A DNA stretch of 64,000 nucleotides, taken from positions 152,882 to 216,881 of the forward strand of contig CAZCEC010000002.1 in assembly GCA_964497615.1 (NCBI GenBank), written 5' to 3'. Positions 1-6,012 of this stretch are shown here, in pieces. The translations under genes and the position numbers were made by a program. The stretch's first letter is position 1. Every line of letters starts with the position of its first letter. The notes under the pieces were generated by a model. The model was not told the origin of the DNA. It saw only the letters and a program-made list of their open reading frames with translations, and did no database searches. The stretch comes from CAZCEC01 sp964497615 (GTDB lineage Bacteria > Chloroflexota > Anaerolineae > Anaerolineales > UBA6663).

Positions 1-399
1 GTCGACCGTATCCACGAAGCGCACTTGCGCCTGCCGGAAGCTCTCGCCGCCGGGGAAGCGCATGGCCGAGGGCAGGCCCTGGACGACGCGCCACAGCTTG
101 GTGCGGGCCAGCCGCTTGAGGCTCTTGCCCGTCCACTCGCCAAAGCCCACCTCGCCCAGCCCCGGCCGGACGATGGGGGTGAGGCCGCGGGCGGCGGCCA
201 GCGGGGCGGCGGTCTCCTGGGCGCGCTCCAGCGGGCTGGTGTAGATGGCGGCCAGGGGCACGGGCTTGAGGCGCTCGGCCAGGGCCTGCGCCTGCTGGCG
301 GCCGGCCTCGTTCAGGCCCACGCCTTTGGTCCAGCCGGCCAGCTTGCCGGTGCGGGTGTATTCGTTTTCTCCGTGACGGATCAACAGAATCAGTGTCAT
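1..399 (-). CDS. Histidine phosphatase family protein (phosphoglycerate-mutase-like), C-terminus cut by window edge
   Basis: Read from the ATG at 399, the protein begins MTLILLIRHGENEYTRTGKL. The RHG triad near residues 8-10 is the catalytic phospho-histidine motif of the histidine phosphatase superfamily, and a later TSPLERAQETA stretch fits the second conserved block (S/T-x-L-x-R-x-x-x-T). All 133 codons to the window edge are open, so the gene continues past base 1 and has no visible stop. Members remove phosphate from sugar phosphates, nucleotides or cofactors; the substrate cannot be told here. It starts 9 nt after the hicA stop with no clear Shine-Dalgarno sequence, so it may be read through from hicBA. 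Confidence 0.85.
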   Translation of the reverse strand, partial: MTLILLIRHGENEYTRTGKLAGWTKGVGLNEAGRQQAQALAERLKPVPLAAIYTSPLERAQETAAPLAAARGLTPIVRPGLGEVGFGEWTGKSLKRLARTKLWRVVQGLPSAMRFPGGESFRQAQVRFVDTVD

Positions 400-408
400 T
401 GGTGGCGG

Positions 409-594
409 TCAAGGTTCCGGCACTTCCAGGTCGCGGCAGATTTTGCGCGCCAGCTTGTCGGCGATCTCGGTGTGGCGCGGGACGCTCGAGGTGCGGCGGC
501 GTTCCGGGTTCCAATAGATCGTGTGGCGCGCACCTTCGCGGAGCAGTTGGCAGCCATGACGCTCCAAATGCCGCACCAGGTCACGGCGCTTCAT
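409..594 (-). CDS. hicA: HicA-like mRNA interferase toxin
   Basis: A 61-residue protein with the size and pattern of HicA toxins: N-terminal MKRRDLVRHLERHGC, then GARHTIYWNP, where the His is the expected catalytic residue of the dsRBD-like fold, then VPRHTEIADKLARKICRDL, the conserved C-terminal helix motif. HicA cleaves mRNA and is neutralised by HicB. It lies 6 nt downstream of the hicB-like gene on the same strand. The antitoxin-first order is less common than hicA-hicB but is known. It looks intact. Confidence 0.82.
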   Translation of the reverse strand: MKRRDLVRHLERHGCQLLREGARHTIYWNPERRRTSSVPRHTEIADKLARKICRDLEVPEP

Positions 595-600
595 GATGGC

Positions 601-822
601 CTACATCGAGACGATCAGGTCTTCGCGAATAACGTGCCTGCCTTCGGCATCACGCCGGGCGAACTCGCGATTGGCTTCCAGGATGAGTTGGGCCGCTTCC
701 TGCAAGTTGGCCCGCGCCTCGTCCAGGGTGTGACCCTGCGTGTTGGCGCCTGGCAGTTCTTCGATGTAGCCGATCCACCAATCGCCCTCCTGCTCGAATA
801 CGGCAGTGAACTTACCCTGCAT
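601..822 (-). CDS. hicB: HicB-like antitoxin
   Basis: A 73-residue protein with the HicB partial RNase-H fold signature: a strand carrying GDWWIGYIEELPGANTQG, then the helix TLDEARANLQEAAQLILEAN. There is no C-terminal ribbon-helix-helix or HTH domain, so this is the short antitoxin form that binds HicA but may not bind DNA itself. It is followed 6 nt later by hicA. Together they form a type II toxin-antitoxin pair; the assignment is by pattern and context. Confidence 0.82.
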   Translation of the reverse strand: MQGKFTAVFEQEGDWWIGYIEELPGANTQGHTLDEARANLQEAAQLILEANREFARRDAEGRHVIREDLIVSM

Positions 823-858
823 GGCGGCCTCCGCTGGGTGGCGAAATCTTTCGATCAG

Positions 859-1362
859 TTACCAGTGTTCGTAGTGTACCACGTCCGCTAACGGCTTACG
901 GCCGCCGCGCTTGGGCGGGGATGGTTCCTCGGCGGCATAGCCAAACGAAATAGCGGCGCGGATGTGCCAGTCGGCGGGCACGCCCAGCAGTTGCTGCGCC
1001 TGCTCCGGCTCGTAGATCGTCGCCAGGCACGAGCCCACGCCCAACTCCCAGGCGGCGAGCTGCATGTACGCGGCGCTCTGGCCGGCGTCGAACATCACCG
1101 ACCAGCGGCTGGCCGGGTCGGGCGTGGCGATGACGACAGCGGCGGCGGCGCCGGCCAGATGGCCGGCAAAGGTGCCCAGCGTGGAGAGGGTGTGCAGGGT
1201 CTCGCGCTGGCGCACGACGATGAAGTGCCACGGCTGGCTGTTCTTGGAGCTTTGGGAGCGGCGCCCGGCGTTGACGATGGCGCTGAGCACGTCGTCGGGC
1301 AGGGGGCGGTCCTGGAACTGGCGGATGGCGCGCTTGTGGCGGATGGCATCGAGGACGTTCAT
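859..1362 (-). CDS. Nitroreductase family protein
   Basis: 167 residues. The start MNVLDAIRHKRAIRQFQDRP matches the FMN-binding R-x-x-R-x-F block of the nitroreductase superfamily; SSKNSQPWHFIVV supplies the next flavin-contact block, and AAWELGVGSCLATI plus AAISFGYAAEEP complete the fold. Such proteins use FMN and NAD(P)H to reduce nitro compounds, quinones or flavins in the cytoplasm. The start codon overlaps the stop of the upstream AbiEii-like gene by 4 nt (ATGA), so it is translationally coupled to a toxin-antitoxin operon, which is unusual. Confidence 0.9.
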   Translation of the reverse strand: MNVLDAIRHKRAIRQFQDRPLPDDVLSAIVNAGRRSQSSKNSQPWHFIVVRQRETLHTLSTLGTFAGHLAGAAAAVVIATPDPASRWSVMFDAGQSAAYMQLAAWELGVGSCLATIYEPEQAQQLLGVPADWHIRAAISFGYAAEEPSPPKRGGRKPLADVVHYEHW

Positions 1363-2174
1363 GGGGTCTCCTTCTCAGTGAGCAGGCGGCGGACGTTGTC
1401 CAACGTCAGCCAATCGAGGGCGGCGCTGGGTTCCAGGAACGGCTCCACATCCGCGCGGGCGGCGGACCAGTCGGCGGCTTCCAGGCGTTCCCGGATTGCG
1501 GCCGGCCAGCCGGCGGCGGTGAGGGGGGCTGCGTCCCAGCCGGATTGGCGCAGCGCATTGTTGAGCAGGACGAGATTGGGCGGCGGCCAGGCGCGGTCGC
1601 CGAGATACCACACCAGGTCATACAGGTCGCGGCCTTTAAGGTAGGGGCGCTGGAGGATGGCGTGCAGCTTGCCGGCCAGCAGCGAGGCCGGGTCGTGGTG
1701 CTGAAGGTGGAGCACGACGTGGCGGCGCACCAGGGTGGTGGCCAGCCCGGCGCCGGCCGGCGGGCGGGTGTCCACCTCCAGCTTGATCGCCAGGACGGCG
1801 TTGCGGTGGGGCGAGAGACTCAACTCATACAGCAGGCCGGGGAAGCGGACGAAGGCCTTGTGAACCACGGTGCGCTCACTCGCCTTCAGTTCCACCGCGT
1901 AGCCTTCGGCCGCGAGGCCGGCGCGGATCTGTTCGAGATAGCGGCCGAGGTCGTAGGTCTCAGACGTGCCTTCGAGCGCAAAGTCCAGGTCTTCGGAATA
2001 GCGCGCGGTGGCGTAGAGAAAGCGCAGGGCTGTGCCGCCATGGAAGGCCAGCCCCTGCATCGCGCCGGCCCGTTGGAGCGCTTCGAGCACGCGGGCCTGG
2101 AGATACTCGCGGGCCAGGTTGCGGCCCTGGTGTGGGTCCAGCGGGCGGACCAGGTCGGCCAGGTAGGCCTTCAT
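1359..2174 (-). CDS. AbiEii/AbiGii-type nucleotidyltransferase toxin
   Basis: 271 residues. FHGGTALRFLYATARYSEDL (about residues 44-63) followed by DF is the nucleotidyltransferase core GGT...R-x-SEDLDF of the AbiEii/DUF1814 family, with the two acidic residues that bind metal. A downstream KLHAILQRPYLKGRDLYDLV segment is also typical. These proteins are the toxins of type IV systems first described as phage abortive infection AbiE; studied relatives modify tRNA 3' ends. The gene overlaps the AbiEi-like gene upstream and the nitroreductase downstream by 4 nt each. It looks intact. Confidence 0.9.
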   Translation of the reverse strand: MKAYLADLVRPLDPHQGRNLAREYLQARVLEALQRAGAMQGLAFHGGTALRFLYATARYSEDLDFALEGTSETYDLGRYLEQIRAGLAAEGYAVELKASERTVVHKAFVRFPGLLYELSLSPHRNAVLAIKLEVDTRPPAGAGLATTLVRRHVVLHLQHHDPASLLAGKLHAILQRPYLKGRDLYDLVWYLGDRAWPPPNLVLLNNALRQSGWDAAPLTAAGWPAAIRERLEAADWSAARADVEPFLEPSAALDWLTLDNVRRLLTEKETP

Positions 2175-2812
2175 GGCGCGGCGAACTCGCTGGCATCGGC
2201 TTTGGCCAATTCGGCCAGGGCCGTGTAGGCGCGCAGCAGCTTGGGCGAGGCGAAGCGTTCGGCCTCGCGGCGCAGTTCGGGCAAGTCAAGCAGGTCCCAG
2301 TTTTGCAGGCGCAATTCGGCCAGGTAGGCGGGCGCGTCGCCGCCGGGAGTCAGGTACACCAGGTCGAGCAGGGCCTTGGCCGGCGTGGCCACGAACGCCC
2401 ACTGGCCGGGGCTGACTTCCAGCCGCTGGTAGCCGCGCCGGTGGGCGGCCTGCAGGTGATGGTAAACGAAGCGGCCCAGCGGGGTGCGGTGGCGGCTGGG
2501 GCGCTGGCCGGTGATGCTGACGGTGACGGGCACGGCCTCGGGGATGAGCCCGTGATGGGCCAGTGCGGATTGGGCGCTGACGTAGGAGGCGCGCACAAGC
2601 TGGTTGGCAACCACGAACGGGTGGGGTACGGCTTTCTGGTAGGGCGGGGCCAGGGCATACAGCCCGCGGCGGAGGCGCAGAATCTTGCCGGCGGCAGTCC
2701 AGCGCGAAAGCTGCAATTGGATTTGGCCAGGGTGAGCCTGCCCGGCCAGGAGCAGGCTCGATTCAAAGACCGGCAGATCACCCACCAGCCGCACCAAGCG
2801 GTCGAATTCCAT
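2171..2812 (-). CDS. AbiEi-type antitoxin and transcriptional regulator
   Basis: 213 residues. The N-terminal part (about residues 1-65) reads as a winged helix, with SSLLLAGQAHPGQIQLQLSR then GKILRLRRGLYAL, typical of the AbiEi_4 antitoxin HTH. The following block (SYVSAQSALAHHGLIPEAVP) is the conserved C-terminal domain of this family. Known AbiEi proteins bind inverted repeats in their own promoter and repress the operon. Here a near-perfect 22-bp inverted repeat overlaps the promoter and start codon. First gene of an abiEi-abiEii-nitroreductase operon. Confidence 0.87.
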   Translation of the reverse strand: MEFDRLVRLVGDLPVFESSLLLAGQAHPGQIQLQLSRWTAAGKILRLRRGLYALAPPYQKAVPHPFVVANQLVRASYVSAQSALAHHGLIPEAVPVTVSITGQRPSRHRTPLGRFVYHHLQAAHRRGYQRLEVSPGQWAFVATPAKALLDLVYLTPGGDAPAYLAELRLQNWDLLDLPELRREAERFASPKLLRAYTALAELAKADASEFAAP

Positions 2813-2859
2813 TGCATTAACTTATCACGGATGATAAGTTATTGCAATGGAATTGTCTA
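2805..2859 (-). promoter_or_regulatory. abiE operon promoter with overlapping inverted-repeat operator
   Basis: On the minus strand a -35 box TAGACA (2854-2859) and a -10 box TATCAT (2831-2836) lie 17 bp apart, each 5 of 6 to the sigma70 consensus. Two 22-nt arms (2805-2826 and 2833-2854, spacer 6 nt) form an inverted repeat with one mismatch, covering the spacer, the -10 box and the start codon at 2812. This is the expected place for AbiEi autorepression; the binding itself is inferred. Confidence 0.72.
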
Positions 2860-2900
2860 GAACTCCGCGTGCTCTGCGGTGAATGGCGGCGACGCGGCGG

Positions 2901-4706
2901 CTATTCTGGCTCGACGGCCAGCACATCGTCGAAGCGGACTTCGACCGGCACCTGGTCCACGGCGTAGGCGAATAGGCCGATGTCGCCGGTGGTGTAGCTG
3001 GAGTCGCGCACGGAGGCGATGGGCGTGCCGTCCACCGCCAGGGTGAGGGTGCCGTCGCGGGTGCACACGACTTCGATGCCGTACTCCGAGGCGCCGACGG
3101 GGATGACCGACGACTTGAGCCAGCGGCCGTTGGCGTCGGTGAGGTAGACCAGGCCGTCGCTGTCCACGCGGATGATGGCGTAGTAGCCGGCGGCGTCCAC
3201 GCCCAGCATGTAGAAGGCGCTGGAGCTTTCGTGGTGGCAGACGACGCCAAAGGTGCCGTTGCCGCGGATGGGCCGCGCCGTCACCTGGATGCGGGCGTCG
3301 CGGATGCCGGACTGCCCGGCGATGCCCCACACGTAGTAACCCGTTTGCAGGACTTCAATCGCATACGTGCCGTCGTCATAGCCCTGGCTGTAGGTGTTGT
3401 CGCCGGCCACTTCCCAGCCGGTGCCGTCGTCGCTGAAGTCGTCCTGGAGGATGACCGCCGGGCCGGCGGTGGGCTCGGGCGTGTCGGTGGCGGGGCGCGG
3501 CGTGTTGGAGGGGGCCACGGTGGCGCCCAGCCCAAAGCGCGAGGTGGGGCTGGCTTCGAGGTCGGTGGTGGCGCCGGGCGGCGCGGTAAGGCTGGCGGTC
3601 GCGCGCACGTCCGGCGCGGTGGTGGGGGTGGCGCCGCTGAGGGCCGAGAGCGCGGCCGCGCCGAGGGCCACGCCCACGATGCCCAGCAGGCACAGCGCCA
3701 GCAGGCCGCCCACGCCCAGCGCCAGCGGCGAGGCCAGGCGGCGGCGCTGCACCGGCGGGCCGGGCGGGATGACGGGCAGCGGGCCGGAGGCGGGCGGCAC
3801 GGGCGCGGACGGCAGCGGATACGGCTCCAGCATGGTGGCTTGCTGGACCATGGGGCGGTTGGGCGGCGGGGCGGGGCGCTGCGCGGCGGGGCGCTGCGCC
3901 AGCAGGGCGGTGAGGTCCGCGGTCAGGGCGCCGGCCGAGGGGTAGCGGTCGTCGCGGCGCTTGGCCATGGCCTTGCTCAGGAGGGCCTCGGCGGCGGGGG
4001 GCAGGTCGGCGCGGGCGGCGCGCAGGCTGGGCACCGGCTCGGTGAGGTGGGCCATCGCCAGGGCGGTGGGGGTGGCGGCTGCGTAGGGCGGGCGGCCCAC
4101 CAGCATGTGGTAGAGCATGGCGCCCAGGGCGTACACATCGCTGCGCGCATCCAGGTTCGGCTCGGCGCGGGCCTGCTCCGGGCTCATGTAATCGGGTGTG
4201 CCGATGAGGCCGGGGCGCGGGGCGGGGGTGTTGGTGTCGTTGAGGTGGGCGATGCCGAAGTCGGACAGGTACGGGTTGCCGTCCAGGTCGAACAGGATGT
4301 TGCTGGGCTTGATGTCGCGGTGGACGATGCCCTTGCTGTGGGCGCGGTCGAGCGCGGGGGCCAGCTCGGTGTAGATGCGCACGCACTCGGCCAGGGGCAG
4401 CGGGCCGGCGGTGAGGCGGTCGGCCAGGGTGCCGCCGGGCATCAGGCGCATGACGATGAAGGGCTGGCCGGCTTCGTGCCCGTAGTCGTAGACCGGGACG
4501 ATGGCGGGATGCTCGAGGGCGGCGATCAGGCGGGCTTCGCGGTCGAAGCGGGCGCGGAAGTTCTGGTCCGGCACGAACTGCGCCGGCAGGACTTTGACGG
4601 CGACTTCGCGCTCGAAGGCGGGGTCGTAGGCGCGGTAGACGGTGGCCATGCCGCCGCGGCCCAGTTCGTATTTGATGCGGTAACGGCCGATGAGTTCGGG
4701 TGCCAT
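2901..4706 (-). CDS. Membrane-anchored Ser/Thr protein kinase with extracellular C-terminal beta-sandwich-like domain
   Basis: 601 residues. Kinase domain about 8-265: glycine loop GRGGMATVY, catalytic Lys38 in AVKVLP, HRDIKPSNILF catalytic loop, DFGIAHL metal site, and GTPDYMSPEQARAEP activation segment, so all key residues are present (PknB/STPK family). A Pro-rich linker is followed by one TM helix (about 330-355, LALGVGGLLALCLLGIVG). The outer part is a Thr/Pro stretch and a roughly 170-residue domain beginning DDFSDDGTGWEV and ending VRFDDVLAVEPE, which resembles LamG/DUF1080-type folds. The lipoprotein at 41715 carries a related domain. Inference: it senses something outside and phosphorylates cytoplasmic targets. 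Confidence 0.94.
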   Translation of the reverse strand: MAPELIGRYRIKYELGRGGMATVYRAYDPAFEREVAVKVLPAQFVPDQNFRARFDREARLIAALEHPAIVPVYDYGHEAGQPFIVMRLMPGGTLADRLTAGPLPLAECVRIYTELAPALDRAHSKGIVHRDIKPSNILFDLDGNPYLSDFGIAHLNDTNTPAPRPGLIGTPDYMSPEQARAEPNLDARSDVYALGAMLYHMLVGRPPYAAATPTALAMAHLTEPVPSLRAARADLPPAAEALLSKAMAKRRDDRYPSAGALTADLTALLAQRPAAQRPAPPPNRPMVQQATMLEPYPLPSAPVPPASGPLPVIPPGPPVQRRRLASPLALGVGGLLALCLLGIVGVALGAAALSALSGATPTTAPDVRATASLTAPPGATTDLEASPTSRFGLGATVAPSNTPRPATDTPEPTAGPAVILQDDFSDDGTGWEVAGDNTYSQGYDDGTYAIEVLQTGYYVWGIAGQSGIRDARIQVTARPIRGNGTFGVVCHHESSSAFYMLGVDAAGYYAIIRVDSDGLVYLTDANGRWLKSSVIPVGASEYGIEVVCTRDGTLTLAVDGTPIASVRDSSYTTGDIGLFAYAVDQVPVEVRFDDVLAVEPE

Positions 4707-4744
4707 GGATGAACGCGGCGGCGCAGTGCGCCGGCCCGCCCGTG

Positions 4745-4750
4745 ATTATA
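4745..4750 (-). promoter_or_regulatory. Candidate -10 box of the Ser/Thr kinase gene
   Basis: On the minus strand TATAAT (6 of 6) lies about 40 nt upstream of the kinase start at 4706. A weak -35 (ATACCA, 3 of 6) sits 17 bp further up. It shares the divergent spacer with the antitoxin gene at 4820. Confidence 0.5.
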
Positions 4751-4819
4751 AACGGGGTTGGGAATTATGGTATTCTGTGCGGAGACCGGCATAGCCCCGA
4801 TGTGACGCGGGAGAAACGC

Positions 4820-5068
4820 ATGACTACTTACTCGGTACCTGCCATCTACAAAGACGGTGTGCTTCGACCCCAGACTAAACTGGACCTCCCCGAAGACACA
4901 CCCGTTCAGCTTGAAGTGACGCCGCTCACGGTGCAGGCAGCTTCCGGGCCGCTCTATGGCGCCTTTCCAGCACTAGCGTCCATGACCGAAAAGGACTTGA
5001 CGGTCGCCAAGCAGGCTTGGGACCGCAGTCTCGACGCACAGGCCGACATCCTCAGCGCCACAGACTAG
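4820..5068 (+). CDS. AF2212-like/DUF104 antitoxin
   Basis: 82 residues: MTTYSVPAIYKDGVLRPQTK, then LDLPEDTPVQLEVTPL. The pattern (AIYKDGVLRP...L.LPEGT.V.LEV) is that of AF2212-like (DUF104) and related AbrB-like antitoxins that pair with PIN-domain RNases. The ATG at 4820 is preceded by GGGAG at a suitable distance, which is why this start is preferred over an upstream in-frame ATG at 4700. The next gene begins 1 nt after the stop and is a decayed PIN toxin, so this antitoxin now appears to lack a working partner. Confidence 0.68.
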   Translation: MTTYSVPAIYKDGVLRPQTKLDLPEDTPVQLEVTPLTVQAASGPLYGAFPALASMTEKDLTVAKQAWDRSLDAQADILSATD

Positions 5069-5069
5069 G

Positions 5070-5323
5070 ATGGAGCGCTACGTTGCGGATACGCACGCGC
5101 TCGTCTGGTATCTGGGCGGATCATCGCGCCTGAGCCAGCCGGCTCGCGAGGCGTTGGATAGCGTTGGGGACGGCCGCAACGAAGTCATTGTGCCTGCCAT
5201 TTGGCTCAACTCCCTGATATGCACGACCGCTTGATCGTGGCTGAAGCGCAGACGCTCCAGGCAACCGTCATCACACGCGACGAGGCGATTGCCGAATCCG
5301 GCCTCGTACCGACGCTCTGGTAG
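5070..5323 (+). pseudogene. Decayed PIN-domain (VapC-type) toxin, internal deletion and frameshift
   Basis: Starting at 5070 the frame reads MERYVADTHALVWYLGGSSR, the N-terminal PIN motif with the first acidic residue, continues to VPAIWL, then stops early after NSLICTTA. In another frame the C-terminal PIN block follows at once: DMHDRLIVAEAQ, VITRDEAI, ending LVPTLW at the TAG 5321-5323. By comparison with full-length PIN toxins (about 130 residues), some 50-60 central residues are missing and the halves are out of frame. It is adjacent to the AF2212-like antitoxin. Confidence 0.78.
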
Positions 5324-5352
5324 GCCACGGCGATTTCCTTATCGATCCGAAG

Positions 5353-6000
5353 TTAGCTGTTCCCTAACCCGACTTCCCGCGCCCGCAATACCGCCTGCAC
5401 CCGGTCGGCCACTTGCAGCTTGCTGAAGATGTTGCTGACGTGGTTGCGGACGGTCTTGGGGCTGAGCACCAGGCGCTCGGCGATGGCGGTGTTGGTGTAG
5501 CCCTGCGCCACCAGGGCCAGCACTTCGCGCTCGCGCTCGGTCAGCTCGGGCAGCAGCGCGGCGGGTGCGGTGGCGCGGGCGGCGCCGAAGTAATCCATCA
5601 CTCGCCGGGCGATGCCGGGGCTGAAGACGGCCTCGCCCGCCGCCACCACGCGCACCGCCCGCAGCGTCTCCTCCGGCGAGGCGCCCTTGAGCAAGTACCC
5701 CCGCGCCCCGGCCCGCATCGCGGCAAAGACCGAGTCGTCGTCGAACATGGTGATGACCAGCACGCCGATGCTGGGCGCGGCGGCGTGGATGCGGCGGGTG
5801 GCCTCCAGCCCGCCCAGACCGGGCATGTTCAAATCCATGATCACGACATCCGGCTGATGCTCGGCGGCCAGGGCCACGGCGGCCTCGCCCGAGTCGGCCT
5901 CGGCCACCACGCTTAGGTCGGGCGCGGCATTGAGCAGCGCCGCCAGGCCGAAGCGGAAGACGGGATGGTCATCGGCGATCAGGACGGTGATCGGTTCCAT
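5353..6000 (-). CDS. NarL/LuxR-family response regulator
   Basis: 215 residues. Receiver domain about 3-120 with IADDHPVFRFGLAALL, the phospho-acceptor Asp in VVIMDLNMPG, and the conserved Thr and Lys (VITMFDD, YLLKGASPEE). A LuxR-type HTH follows at about 148-210 (LTEREREVLALVAQGYTN, then SPKTVRNHVSNIFSKL). It starts 12 nt after the stop of the sensor kinase gene on the same strand, so the two form a two-component system. It should bind DNA as a phosphorylated dimer; targets are unknown. Confidence 0.96.
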   Translation of the reverse strand: MEPITVLIADDHPVFRFGLAALLNAAPDLSVVAEADSGEAAVALAAEHQPDVVIMDLNMPGLGGLEATRRIHAAAPSIGVLVITMFDDDSVFAAMRAGARGYLLKGASPEETLRAVRVVAAGEAVFSPGIARRVMDYFGAARATAPAALLPELTEREREVLALVAQGYTNTAIAERLVLSPKTVRNHVSNIFSKLQVADRVQAVLRAREVGLGNS

Positions 6001-6012
6001 GGGCGTGAGCGC

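Noticed and set aside
25..891. Plus-strand open frame across the first 0.9 kb
   Set aside because: It runs opposite three recognisable minus-strand genes (histidine phosphatase, hicA, hicB) and shows no family pattern.
3231..4712. Plus-strand open frame opposite the Ser/Thr kinase
   Set aside because: Low-complexity Gly/Ala/Arg text with no motif; the minus-strand kinase has all catalytic residues.
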